Of a stretch of DNA of 64,000 nt, positions 1 to 13,600 are shown in pieces. The stretch is from Diphasiastrum complanatum (lineage: Eukaryota; Streptophyta; Lycopodiopsida; Lycopodiales; Lycopodiaceae): contig CM055108.1 in NCBI GenBank assembly GCA_029204225.1, forward strand, positions 19,720,279-19,784,278. The letters run 5' to 3'. Numbering within the stretch: position 1 is the first letter of the stretch; every line of letters begins with the position of its first letter. The position numbers were made by a program, and so were the translations under genes. The notes below the pieces were generated by a model. It did not search any database and was not told the DNA's origin. It saw only the letters and a program-made list of their open reading frames with translations.

Positions 1-143
1 TAGTCCATGGGTAGAAGCTTAAATAAATAAAATAACTTAAACTTAGACTTAGAACTTAGACTTAAGAAAACTTAAGCTTAGAAAGATTATAAGTTATGTT
101 AGGCTATCTTAAGTCTAGAGTTAGAAATCCTAAAGTTCTAAAG
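1..143 (+). repeat. Direct repeat, copy 1 (LTR-like)
   Basis: The segment beginning GTCCATGGGTAGAAGC at position 3 recurs at 1535 with the same order of CTTAGAACTTAGACTTAAG-type motifs. The second copy lacks about 12 bp. Such flanking of a gag ORF fits LTRs of a short, non-autonomous element whose left end is outside the window. Confidence 0.6.
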
Positions 144-410
144 TCCTAAATTAGAAGTTTAGAAGCCTTGGAATGGCTAGTTTAGAAACTAATCTCATAT
201 ATTAGTGGATGCTTATGGAAGGCCCTTCTTGCTATAAGAAGAGAGGCATTTCCCTTGTAAATAACACTTTGAGATTATGCTAAATTGCTCTCTTTTGAGA
301 TATCATTCTATTTTCTTGTGTTTCCATTCGAAGGAATTCTGTTACACCAAAAAAGTACAGTTTCTTGTCTAAATTTTCTATTTTGCAAGAAAATTGTCTT
401 TTAAATTTTT

Positions 411-1505
411 TTGGCCAACTACAATACTGTCATGATCATATGTACTGTTATTCTACTCCTCATACTGTATCATGTCTCGATTGTGTCGAATCTTCGTCCA
501 CGACTAGAACGCAGAATTCCACGCATTGATGCACCAAAGATAGATTTTTCCAAAACTTTGATAATGCATGCTGCTTCTATGAATACACCTCTGAAACTGA
601 AAAGCTCAAACTATTCCCTGTGGTGCTCTATAGAACTTCCAAAGAGTGGTATCTCAACCTCAAAGCTCCTGATCTCGCTTCTTGGACTACTCTTAAAGAC
701 GCTCTCATCAAGCGTTTCAAACCTTCCAAACTGATTCAGAGCCCATTCATCCAACTCACACATATTAAGATGCGTCGTGAAGAGTCTGTTAAAAGCTACA
801 TTGAGCATTTCAAACGCCTCAAGGTAGAATGTATTGACAAAAAGATCACCAAACGAATAGCCATCAAACTATTCCTGGTTGGACTTCCTAAAAATATCCG
901 TCGTGAACTGAAACCAGTTGACCTTTATGATCAACTTAAGGACGTAATGATTGATGTCATCCGCGAAGAAGATGTGGGGTCCGATGAGGACTTTGAAAAT
1001 AGAAAACAGAAATCAAAAAATCCCGAACGTCTTAATCATCAGAAGTTCAAAAATACCGCCCAATCCTTAGAACTTCTACATCAAATGGAAACTTGGCAGA
1101 AAGCTCAACAAACCCATATGGATAAACTTGCTGCTGATTTTCAGACCGCTATGAAAAATATTCCTAACAAATCATTTCTAGCAAGAGAAAATATATGGTG
1201 TTCTATCTATTCGCAGAATCACACTGCCAATGAATGTCCCCAACTGAAACACCATTATCCAATAAAACCCATACCCATGTATTGGTAATATCATGCTTAC
1301 AATCCACAACAATCCATGTTGCAACAAGGAGTCTATTAACCATGACCAACTGCACCCAATCAATATCCACCATGTCAACAGTTTCATCGTTAATCAACCC
1401 ACTCCACAACAAGTTGTCCATTATCTTGATCCCAATACCATCGATCCGGCAACTTATTATGTTCGTGGCATGTGTATTGTAAGTCCACGTATGAGTAAAA
1501 GTTAA
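411..1505 (+). pseudogene. Retrotransposon gag remnant
   Basis: The core frame 620-1288 encodes a retrotrans_gag-like segment (DASWTTLKDAL-type helix as LASWTTLKDALIKRF, then EESVKSYIEHFKRL and LFLVGLPKNIRRELK). A degenerate zinc knuckle follows (WCSIYSQNHTANECPQ) in which one Cys is replaced by Tyr. The frame is broken upstream: 411-734 reads in another frame. No protease, reverse transcriptase or integrase lies before the second repeat at 1532, so the element appears gag-only. Assignment to Ty3/gypsy is by family resemblance. Confidence 0.7.
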
Positions 1506-1531
1506 TAAACTTCTACCATGGCATGTGTTTC

Positions 1532-1664
1532 TAAGTCCATGGGTAGAAGCTTAAATAAATAAAACGACTTAGAACTTAGACTTAAGAAAACTTAAGCTTA
1601 GAAAGAATCTAAGTTATCTTAAGCTATCCTAAGTCTAGAATTAGAAATCCTAAAGTTCTAAAGT
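1532..1664 (+). repeat. Direct repeat, copy 2 (LTR-like, truncated)
   Basis: Second copy of the repeat at 1-143, offset about 1532 bp. Similarity stops after AAATCCTAAAGTTCTAAAG near 1664, where gypsy pol-like sequence takes over. Just before it, TTCTACCATGG faces CCATGGGTAGAA as an inverted repeat. Confidence 0.6.
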
Positions 1665-2039
1665 TTGAAGTGGATGAAAAAATAACATGTTTTCCAGCTT
1701 GAATGGAATTTCTATATTTAATATGATTATTCACAATATGAAAATTTTCACAATATGAATTTTTTTCAATGTTTGCTATTCCTATTGTGGATGTTTCTGG
1801 TGTGTATCTAGATGGTTGTGAATTCTAAATAATTTTTAAACCGGTAGATTTAGATCATGAAAAAGCAATGAAAAATCAGATTTAAAGATGTATTTCCATC
1901 AAAATTACCTCCTGGTTTTCCACCATCTAGGTCAGTAGACCACAAGATAGAGTTAATTCCAAGAAGTCAACCTATCTCTAAGTAGCCTTATGGGCTCTCT
2001 CAAAAAGAGGAGATAGAGATTTCAAGTCAAATAGAAAAC

Positions 2040-2760
2040 TATCCATGGATGGAACATATCCTATAGATTACCATGGGTGCTTTTGTTCTTCTGAAAGCAA
2101 AGAAAAATGGAGATTTTCGAATGTGCATAGATTACAAGAATTTGAACAAAGGAACTACTAAGAGTAAGTATCCATTACCCAACATGGATGACCTTGTGGA
2201 TTGCTTGGGTGGGGCTAAATACTTCACTAAGATTGATCTCATAACATGGTACTATCATATCAGAATTAATTTAGAAGATGTCCAAACAACTCGATTTCGT
2301 ACCAAATTTGGCCATTATAAGTTGTTAGTATTGCCTTTTAGGTTAACAAATGCTCCAACAACATTCCAGCATATGATGAATGATTTTTATTGTCCATATA
2401 TACTTGGGAAAGTTTGTAGTAGTGTTTCTAGATGATATTATTGTCTACAATAAGACCTTCGAGGAACACATACAACATATCAAAACTGCCTTGATAACGA
2501 TCCAACAAGAATTAGTCTATGCCAAGGAATCTAAGTGTGACTTATCTTGGTCATAAGATCATTGCATATGGGATCAAGATTGATGATGATGAAATCAAGA
2601 TAGTGGTTGATTGTTCTGATTGCACAAACTTTCAAGCAAGTTAAATCATTTTTAGGATTTATGGTTTTCGTTTAGAGATTTATTGAGGATTATGCCAAAG
2701 TGGTGGCACCGCTCAATGATCTGACAAAAGGGATTGTTAAAAAAAAAATTCAACCTAGTT
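2040..2760 (+). pseudogene. Ty3/gypsy reverse transcriptase and RNase H remnant
   Basis: 2073-2435 encodes FRMCIDYKNLNK, YPLPNMDDLVDCLGGAKYF and LPFRLTNAPTTFQHMMND, classic gypsy reverse transcriptase blocks. A frameshift near 2405-2415 separates the catalytic box, read as VFLDDIIVYNK. Farther on, VKSFLGFMVF and RFIEDYAKVVAPLNDLTKG match the RT/RNase H connection but carry a stop. RNase H itself is heavily decayed. The element cannot be active. Confidence 0.85.
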
Positions 2761-3009
2761 TGCTTTGTTGTACGAAATGAGAAATTGAATCAGAGTTTTG
2801 GAAAACTTAAGACCCTGATTGTTTCGACTCTCATTTTATAGATTGTTGATCCAAATCAACCTTACATCGTGAGAACTAACGCAGTTTTATTACATAATGT
2901 CGCTGGCATTTGCAGAAAAAAATTCATTGGTCCTTAGTTATGTTATACTACATAGATTGAGACAAGTTCAAAGGGGTCTCAACTAACAAAGAAAAATAAG
3001 AAGATTGTA

Positions 3010-3850
3010 GGACAATTTACCATTTGAAATGGATTGCTATTTCGTAATGAAAAAGTTTGTGTACCTAAGGACGATGAGCTCAAACATAAGATTTTGTTTG
3101 AATGTCATGACATACCATGTGCAGGACATTCTGGTATATACAAGACTTTCGACTTGGCCAAAAGGGAGTTTTATTGCCCAAAACTCAAGCCATATGTTGA
3201 GTCATACATGATTAAATGCAAGCCCTGTCAACTAGCTCAGGCTGAATGCCTTAAGGCTGGTGGCTTGTTGCATCCATTGGATATCCTTGATAAGAGATGG
3301 GAGAGTATATTGCTGGAATTTGTAGTTGGACTTCCAAAGACCCAATGGCAAAATAATTCTATTTGGGTTGTAGTAGACATGTTAACTAAGTTAGCTATTT
3401 TCATAGTAGTTCAGTCAACTATTAAGGCTTTTGAATTATCCCAGATCTTTATTAAAAGATATGTTGAAAACATGTGGAAGATATGTTGGAAAGTTCTCTT
3501 GTTTTTAGTTCTACTAATAATCATGAATCAGATGGCCAGACGGAAAAAACTAATCAGACCATGGAAGATATGTTGAGAACATATGTTTCTCACAAGCAAT
3601 CTCATTGGAAATATTACATTTCTCTTATTGAGTTTGCATACAATAGTAGAAAGAGTTCTACTATAGGTTACAGTCCTTTTATGCTTATGTATGGTTGTCA
3701 ACCTAGAACTCTAATTAACGTGGAGACTAAATTTGTTAAAATCCAAAAGGTTGCAAATTTTCTACATTCAAGTGGCAAAGGATAGTATCTGTAGTGCTCA
3801 TGACAGAGCTAAGCACTATGCCAATCTTAAGAGATCTCATAGAGATTTAA
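3010..3850 (+). pseudogene. Ty3/gypsy integrase remnant
   Basis: 3034-3576 contains the HHCC zinc-binding motif (ECHD, AGHSG, then IKCKPC) and the start of the core (SIWVVVDMLTKLAIF). The conserved Met-Asp of the first catalytic block reads LEF here, so the first Asp appears replaced by Glu. After KRYVEN the frame shifts. The segment with the second catalytic Asp is missing; sequence resumes at the DGQTEKTNQTMEDML block (3525 on), then EFAYNSRKSSTIGYSPF. Confidence 0.85.
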
Positions 3851-3986
3851 GTTGATGACTCAATATATCTTAGAGCTCCAAAATATTCTGTAGTTCGAAG
3901 GATGATTGATCACGGTTTGAGGCAGTAGCCTTATCCGATAGATCGGTTCCATCTGAGCTCGTTAAGAAGGGAGGAAGTTTCCAATA

Positions 3987-4310
3987 GTGACCTTCGACAA
4001 GGCAGTCATTGACATCAAGGAAGAAGTCAAAGCTAGAGAGCACTACGACGACAAGAACGAGTCTAATGAAGCTCTCTACAGCAACAAAGACCAGTCGAAG
4101 AAGAAGGCTCAACCTAAGAGGGAGTCGACAAGGAGATCAGATCCGAACCAGCAGAAGCAGGGAACTCAAGAAAGCAGATCGAAAGGAAGGAACATGCAGC
4201 AAGGCAACAACAAGAAGACATGTGATATATGCATATGTGATGGCCACACAGTGGATAAATGTTGGCTGAACCCAAAGATTGAGTGCATACATTGTCATAA
4301 GAAGGGACTT
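3987..4310 (+). pseudogene. Ty1/copia gag C-terminal zinc-knuckle fragment
   Basis: Encodes a basic linker and a perfect CX2CX4HX4C knuckle (CDICICDGHTVDKC), followed by the start of a second one (CIHCHKKG) that is cut off. No gag core precedes it; it abuts the decayed gypsy integrase. Confidence 0.65.
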
Positions 4311-5850
<1,540 letters not shown>

Positions 5851-5859
5851 AAGTACCTA

Positions 5860-6485
5860 CGCGACAATCTAACTATCGAGAAAAGTCGAACTATTGAAGG
5901 AGTTTTGAGTGTATTTTGAGAATGACAGCAGCCACGATCACCACTTGTCCATATAGTGCCAGCCACCACTATTGCCTACATGGACAGTGACAATCATGAT
6001 CATCGCCAAGATCCATTTCATATGCATAGCTCAATGTCTATATACATTTGTATATATGTCTGATTATATGTATAGCTTAATATCAAATAGATTAAAATTT
6101 ACATTCGGAACCCAATGATCATTGTAACCAATCAGTAGACACAATAGATGTTACTACATCTATTAGATTCAGATAGAGAGTCAAAATAAGCTATTGAATC
6201 ATCTTTGAATTATTGAAGCTGTTATAAAACCAGACTAGTTTCAAAATCATGTTAGTGTGAATGTACACTACTTTGATTTAAGTCAGAATCATCTGAACTG
6301 TATATTGCTTTTGCAACTAACCATCTATAGACTTTGTGTTTGTCTACATAATCAACCCTTTTGATTATAACATGTTTGAAGTTAGAATCAATTGATTCAT
6401 TCGACTCAATATCATTATTCGATTTGATAGGCGTAGCACATGCACAGAGGATCAGAGGCTTCATTTCCCATTTTTGATCCCAACA
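5860..6485 (+). mobile_element. Ty1/copia LTR A
   Basis: Similar along its length to 7650-8466 (shared blocks such as GCCAAGATCCAT and GTATAGCTTA). It ends in CA directly before a primer site. The start is not precisely placed. Confidence 0.65.
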
Positions 6486-6497
6486 TGGTATCAAAGC
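6486..6497 (+). promoter_or_regulatory. Primer-binding site, initiator tRNA-Met type
   Basis: TGGTATCAAAGC directly follows the CA end of LTR A. It is the usual copia tRNA-Met priming sequence with one change from TGGTATCAGAGC. Confidence 0.75.
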
Positions 6498-6689
6498 CTC
6501 ATGTTATCTAATCCCGATATCTAATCTCAACATTGCTTGATATAAGAACCTTTTCTCAAAATCTTATTCTATCAACCGATATAATAATCGTCTTCTTGTT
6601 CCAATAATAGCACTAAAGTCTATTTCATTCTTAAGTCACTGATAGTTATTACTATCATTTAGACTAAGTACACAAATTCGAAAAGTAAG

Positions 6690-7470
6690 TCTAGTCTCAT
6701 CATAGACAAACTTGATGGATCCAACTACCATCTATGAAAATTTAAGATGAAAATAGTGCTAATGGCCAAGAATTTGTATGTTGTTGTCATAGATGTCGAA
6801 GTTGATGCAACAATCTCAAGATTGAAGCTGAAGGATGGCAAAGCCTTCGTGCTTATCATCCTCGATATTTCAGATGCACAAATCGGCCATGTATTTAAAG
6901 CTCAAACCTCGAAAGAAGTCTGAGATATTCCCAGCACGGGGCATAACTTCCAAGTTACATCTCAGAAGAAGATTCTTCTCCCTCAACATATCAAATGGTG
7001 ATTCACTACATAATCACATAAACTAGTTCAAGAACCTCCTGCAACAGATGGACATTGTCGGATCAGTCATCAACGATAAAGATGCATTTATGACACTACT
7101 ATCAAGCATGCCATCTATGTATGAGAATTGGGTGATGATCATAATGACACACTTAGATGTAACTCTCTATGTTGTTGTAGAAAGAGAATGAAGGAATGGA
7201 GCTTCTAGTTCTTCGAACATAAAGTCACACACTCTATATGCAAACAAAGGCTCAAAGAAGCAAAAGAAGAAAGGCCCAAAAAAATTCAAGTCAAATTATA
7301 AGCCAACCCAAAGTCAAGAGCAGTCGTCAAATTTACAGACAAAGAAGAAGATGTTCTACAGGCACTACAAGCACACCAATCACGAGATTCAGGATGAAAG
7401 CCAAGAACAACATCAAGAAGCAGTCAAATCAGCAAGCAAATGTAGCTCCAGAAACATTCAACTATTGACT
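6690..7470 (+). pseudogene. Ty1/copia gag remnant (element A)
   Basis: Reads KLDGSNYHL, then KMKIVLMAKN, LKDGKAFVLIILDISDAQIG and AQTSKEVWDI with frameshifts: the UBN2-type copia gag core. Farther on ERNGASSSS and a decayed knuckle (YRHYKHTNHEIQDE, Cys residues lost) are readable. It continues to about 7470 and is cut before protease. It belongs to the same family as 8640-9180 and 16300-16850(-). Confidence 0.8.
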
Positions 7471-7649
7471 ATTGACAAAAGCTCAAATTTTTTATTCAAA
7501 TAACTATTGAATCGACTATTGAATATTAACAAAAGCCAAAATTTCCAATTCGAAGAACTATTGAATCAAATATTTGAATCCTTGTCAATCTCAACTCCAA
7601 ATAATTCGACTCTAGCTTGAATTGACAATTGTTGATTGTCTAATTAGCA

Positions 7650-8466
7650 TGATACCACTTTTAATAAAGCTAGTTACTTGCCTAAACTAGTTTTAACATT
7701 GTGCAACTAATTTGACAATGACAATAGCCATGATCGCCACCTGTCCTAGTAGCAATAGCCATGCCTATCATCTATCCTTGATAGTGAAGACCATGATCAC
7801 CGCCAAGATCCATATCGGACATCATAGCTCAACATGTCTATACACTTGCATATATATCTAAATAATTGTATAGCTTAGTATCGTGGATTGGGAAGCCAAG
7901 CACTGTGAGTTAAAATTAAGCATTGAATACAGTAGATGTGTATACATTGATTAGTTCAAGACAAAGAGTGTGTGCAAGCATTCGAATGATCTTTGTATCA
8001 TCGAATTAGTATAGAGTTAGAGATGGTTTCAAGTACATGGTTATCACAACAATTGTTTTGTGCTCACCATTTCAATGAACTTTGTACCCTTTTTGAATTC
8101 AATTTAATCATCTTAGTGCATTTAGAATCATGATAATAGGAATGTATGCTTCTGTGATTAATTGTTCTATGCATTTATACCACTTAACTCTCGTATAGAA
8201 TTGTCTGAACTATCTAACTCTTCTACAATCAACATTCTAGGGAATTTATGTTTCTCTATGTAATCAATCTTATCGACTCTGACGATTTCAAAGTTATAAT
8301 CAAGTAGAATCAATTGAATCATTCACTCAACATTCTGATTCAAATATGGTAAGCATAGTTCAGGAATCGAGGAGAAAGGCTCATTCCACATAGCCCATCG
8401 ATCTACCAATTTTGGATCCTTCACTACATCTACGCATGCAGAACCTTTCATCCACTTCTTCTGACA
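7650..8466 (+). mobile_element. Ty1/copia LTR B
   Basis: Second, diverged copy of LTR A, ending ACA before the primer site at 8467. It is longer than LTR A, with indels. It may be the 3' LTR of element A shared with a second copy, as in a tandem array made by LTR recombination. Confidence 0.65.
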
Positions 8467-8478
8467 TGGTATCAAAGC
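8467..8478 (+). promoter_or_regulatory. Primer-binding site, initiator tRNA-Met type
   Basis: TGGTATCAAAGC directly after LTR B, identical to the site at 6486. Confidence 0.75.
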
Positions 8479-8639
8479 TTACCAACATGATATCAGAGTT
8501 TAGTTTCTTTAGAACATGATTCTATCGAATTAATAAAATAATAGTTTCTTTTTCTAATAATATAGCTAGAGTCTATTTTTTCATTCTTAAGTCACTGATT
8601 GTATTTTGATTACTATTGAAAGACTAAACTTCCACATGG

Positions 8640-9180
8640 ATTTTCAAAGTAAGGCTAGTCTCATCATAGACAAGCTAGATGGATCCAATTATCATTTGGA
8701 AAATTTAAGATGAAAACTGTGATAATGGCCAAGGAGTTATGGGAGATGTATGGATGACAAGACAGATGCAGATGACACCACATCTCCAAATGGAAATTGA
8801 AGGATGGTAAAGATTTCATGCTAATCATTTTCATATATCAGATATTCAAATCAAACATGTATATGAAGCTCAAACTTCAAAAGAAGTATGAGACATTCTT
8901 AGCACATTATATGATGTGAGGGACGTAGCTTCCAAGTTATATCTTAGAAGAAAATTCCTCCCTCAAAATGTCTAATGGTGATTCATTACAGAATCACATA
9001 AATCAGTTCAAGAATCTATTGCAGCAAATGGCAGTTGTCGGATTAGTCATCGACGATCAAGATGCAATCATGGCACTGCTATCGAGCTTGCCACCTACAT
9101 ACAAAAACTGGATGATAATTATATCAACACACTTAGATCTAACTCTTCTAGTAGCAACAAAATTAAAATCATCCATATGA
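8640..9180 (+). pseudogene. Ty1/copia gag remnant (element B)
   Basis: Same gag family as element A: IIDKLDGSNYH, FKMKTVIMAKEL, AQTSKEV and DVASKLYLRRKF are followed in a clean frame by MSNGDSLQNHINQFKNLLQ and ALLSSLPPTYKNWM. Frameshifts break the first half. The copy stops after the gag core and meets a minus-strand reverse transcriptase fragment. Confidence 0.82.
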
Positions 9181-9198
9181 AATCTTTTGAGAATAGAG

Positions 9199-9612
9199 TT
9201 AGCATACTTCTCTTGACAAATAAAGTAGTTTTCTACTTACTTCTACTCCTAAGATATAGTGCAAATGACCAAAATCATGTGCTTCAAACTCCTCCTTGAG
9301 TGCTATCTTGATGTCATCTATATCTTGCTTATTACCACAACTCAAAATAATGTCATCCAAATAGATTAGAAGGATAGTAACATCATTTCCACTCAATATA
9401 GAGTAGATTGAATGATCATACTCACTCATGATGAACGAGAGAGTAAAAGCGTGTTAAGCTTAGCATACCAACTCCTTGGTGCTTGCTTTAAGCCCATACA
9501 AACTCTTTTGAAGTAGGCACACATGATTTGGCTTGCTTAAAAGTGTAGTCCTCGGGTTGCTCCATGCAAACATCCTCTTCAAGATCTCCATTCAAGAAAG
9601 CATTAGTGAAAT
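9199..9612 (-). pseudogene. Ty1/copia reverse transcriptase fragment
   Basis: On the minus strand FLNGDLEEDVCMEQP and a decayed SLYGLK block precede LLIYLDDIILSCGNK, the catalytic box, and FGHLHYILGVEVSR. Internal stops separate the parts. Its opposite orientation to both neighbours marks an independent insertion or inversion. Confidence 0.85.
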
Positions 9613-10250
9613 CCTTAAGTGTTTTGGTGATGATGAACAAAATGCAAATGATTCTTTTGTAATGTCTTCATGCTTGTTGACTAATGAAGAAGATATTGAT
9701 CCATGGTGGATTGATAGTGCAGCAAGCTCACATATGACATGTCACAAAGAATATTTCTCCTCTTTGATGGCTTTTGAAGGTGAGAAAAAATTCATCTACA
9801 CGGCCAGTGATGATAAGTGTGCAATCAAAGGGATTGACACAATTCCTATTTTCCTCTCTACTGATAGGAATGTGAATTTGAAGAATGTTTTGTTCATTCC
9901 ATCAATAACTAAGAATCTTCTTAGTGTGACTCAAATGATTGACAAAGGTCGAGAAGTGGAGTTTGTTGGAGATGCTTGCTTGATCAAAAAGAAAGAAATT
10001 TTGATTGCAAGAGGAAAAGGCAAGGAGATTGTTCAAACTTGATGCTCGTGTTGTTGCTAACCAAGTTGGATGTAGGGCAAAGAGCAATTGTCAATGCACG
10101 AGGTATGGCATAAGAGGTTGGGACATCTCTACTTCAGGGCATTGGAGGTGATGGCAAAAAGACAGGTTGGTGGCAAAAGGATATACTCAGGAGTATGGTA
10201 TTCATTATGAAGAAACCTTTGCTCTTGTGGCAAAGATGGTAAGCATTTGA
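9613..10250 (+). pseudogene. Ty1/copia protease, GAG-pre-integrase and RT fragment
   Basis: WWIDSAASSHMTCHKEYF is the aspartic protease active-site region with the usual DSG changed to DSA; LKNVLFIPSITKNLLSV follows. Then MHEVWHKRLGHLYFRALE, the GAG-pre-integrase motif, appears in another frame. Without any integrase core the sequence jumps to LVAKGYTQEYGIHYEETFA, the start of a reverse transcriptase, so over 1 kb is missing. Confidence 0.85.
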
Positions 10251-10254
10251 ATCA

Positions 10255-10620
10255 TCATTTCTCTTGCAAGACTTTATGATTACCAACAAAAGAAGATAGC
10301 TCACCTTCAATATCTTGCCCTTTAGACCATTTGCCCTTGCTCTTGCCCTTGAACTTGTCGTTTGAGAACATAGCTTCCTCTTCTCCTTTATGAGATGTAG
10401 AAGTAATCCTTCCTCTTGCTTGGAGTCTAAACTCTTCAGCCACCAAGACCTCTTGCAAGTCCTACATACTTGGCAATGTCTTTTGAATAGCAAAACTTTG
10501 CACAAGGTTAGCATGATCATCCAACAAGCCATTAAGAACTACTTCCACAAGTTTTACATCCTTAATGCTTTCACCAATGCATGCTAATTCATCATTCAAT
10601 GCTTCATAGATAACTCTAAA
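10255..10620 (-). pseudogene. Ty1/copia gag fragment
   Basis: The minus strand reads YEALNDELACIGESIKDVK, LNGLLDDHANLVQSFA and, after a stop, MQEVLVAEEFRLQARG with a Lys/Gly-rich linker (DKFKGKSKGKWSKGQ). This is the second half of a copia gag of a different family from elements A and B. Confidence 0.75.
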
Positions 10621-13600
10621 AATTTGAAAAAAAATTAAAAATTTTCAATTTTTTAAATTAATTAATTTTTTAAATTGATGTGACTTAAAAAAAATTCGAC
10701 AAAAAGTATAGTTAGTACAAAAGCAAACAAAATAAGAAAACCGACATATTGTTAAATTCTTGAAGTCACTCATGCGTGCCAAGCATACGACATTAACTGC
10801 AAAACGTCCTTATGAATTTTGTTTAACGTAAAATTCAATTTTACGAAATCCATCGGCCATTATATGTGTATAAAAAAACGTTAGATTGAAAAATAGTGGG
10901 TATGTATATTCACTTTGAAAAATAAACTTGGTGGTATGCTTCTTGTGCTTCATGTGATGAAGATAAGCATAGAGTTAAATAAAGCGAAACATTAATGTAG
11001 AACTTCTTTTTTCCTTGCAATAGTCAATTGAAGCCTTCAACTAGGAAGCCCCATTGAGATAATTGGTTCATGAGCACCATTTTCCATGAAGATAGGAATT
11101 TGCATATGTTAACATGCATAGTTAACATGGAGAAAAATATGCATATAATAAAAATATACCATTTAGCCTTTGCATAAAAATTAAGCATATAGATTGTCTA
11201 TGAACATCATATATAGCTTTATAGGATACTTTTCTTTTTGTTGAATGGACACACATTGTATTGTTAAGTACTATTCCTTTTATGCACAAATGTACAATGT
11301 TAGGTCAAACCCAATAAAGTAGCACAAGGCTCTAAGATGTTAAAAATGCAATAGGTAGGGTTTGAGCCTAGGTTAGTGTAGTATGATCTCCCTTTTGCCC
11401 AACTCATTCCATTGTCCTTGACTCCATGTTTTCTTTTGACATATCCAATTCTTTGGGTGACAACATATTCCTCTTTCAGAATATATTGTTTAAAAAAAAT
11501 TAACTTTTCTAAAACCTGATTTGGTGCCATGGAGAATGACTCTTCTCAAAACATCACATGTCTTTTTTCACTAGTTTAATAGGAGTGATGTTTTCTTCAC
11601 ATGCTACATTATTGTTTTACTAGTTTGCATTCTTTTTTGCTTTCATGCATTTTAGCTTCTACGTCACTTATTCCATACTCTCTTATCAAAATATTTTCAA
11701 CGTAATAACAAGACAATAGAAGAGTTATTTTCAACTAACATAGTTTTTATTCTGAACAAAATCATACAATGATGTGGAAAACACTTGTATATGATGTAAA
11801 CATGACATAAGCCCTCCAAGCCATTTTAACAACCTTGCTTGCTATCTCTCCCATGTGCTTATCTCCAACTTTGTACCTTTTCCACATGCTGAAGCCAGTT
11901 GTTGTTCAAACATATACCCCCACCACAATCTTAGAGAGAGAGAGAGAGATTCATGGCAAGATGCACATAAGCATTACATGTGACATCATCGTATTGTAGT
12001 TATAAGACGCACATGCAAGACTTGAAAACATATTTTTCATACATTGTCTTCTTTATATAGCCTCCCATGTCGAGATGAGAAGATATTAGTCAAATAATGC
12101 TTTTCTATCCAATTAGGATTTAAATAACATATTTCTCATACATTGTCTTCCTTATATAGCCTCCCATGTAGAGATGCGAAGGTATTAGCCAAATAATGCT
12201 TTTTTATCCAATTAGGATTTAAAATAATCATAGCAAGTAGGTAGAATACCCAATTGTTGACAAGGCTTCTTCTCTGTACATTCAATGAGCAGATGAGGGT
12301 AAATTAAAAAACAATCGTAATATGTCCATTGTATCAGGTGAGTAGGGTAGAGTTGCACATTGTGTTCAAGAAGGCATAGACTCAAATCTTATTAGTGACA
12401 TGTCGAAGCCCTATGCTCCAAACCCTAAGGGACTTGAGTTGGCAATATTTGTATATAATGTTTATAATGAATTTGTAAACTAGTTGATGACCTTAATACT
12501 ATGAACTACCTTGATGTTGCTGCACTACGGGTAAATTGAGCACCATGGATGGAAAAAAAATTGATTTTAATATAGTGAGAGGAGTTGTAGGTGTTGAAGG
12601 TCGCATATTATTTACCTCCATCCTTGAGTTTTTCTTATTCATTCTTGCAAAATCTATCATACCAAAGAACACGACAAAGTAAAGGCTTCCCCATTTTTTA
12701 AGGAACCAATTAATCTTACTTTAAAACAACAATCAAGCCAAATTCCAAATGAAACTTACTAGCTAACAATTAGATGTTCATACTCACAACGACATTTTGG
12801 AAAAGAGCTTAAAATTTGAACATTGCAAGTAGTGAGCTAATTTGTGGCCCAAGAAATGCTTTCTTGTATTCATATAAACTTGCTATGAATATAATAATAT
12901 GAAATTATCAGTATAATATGATAAGCTTGACTTATCTTTGGTGCACTATTTGATTATTCGCAATATGTAGAAGTGTAGTAGATCAAGGAAACTTTTCAAG
13001 AACTTCTATATGTTATCACCTCATTAGACATACTCAAGCTAATGTCTTCTCATTATAATCGAAATGAACCGATTAGAATATCCATCATTGGAACCGACCA
13101 AGTTATGGACACAGTCATGTGACGAACACTCCATTATTGCCCATGCATAGAGGTATTGCCATTATGGATAGTTTGAAAAACTTATGATAGGAGTTGTTTT
13201 AAGTGTTTCAAAAATTGATTGCCAAAAATTGCCAATTAAGCACTCTAATCCTTTTCCATTCTAGGGAGTCCAATCACAAAATCTATTGAAATGGTTTTTC
13301 ACTTCTTGCTAGGAATTTTCAAAGAATGCAAAAGAGCAAAAACTTTGAGTCTCTCTATTTTAGTACACTAGCATCATTCACAACTTTGAACAGTCATCTC
13401 AACATGACCTTCTATCTTTTTATTAAATATATTGTAAGCCCTATTTATAATGAAATGGACACACTTTGTCATAATCAACAGTATTTCCATTTACATATTC
13501 CTGCTAGTATGATGAGTGCCATTTTAGTGGCACCTAAGATTAGAGACTTTAGACAATTGTCTTGTAACAAGGACCTCCTTATCATGTAGTAGTATCCCAT

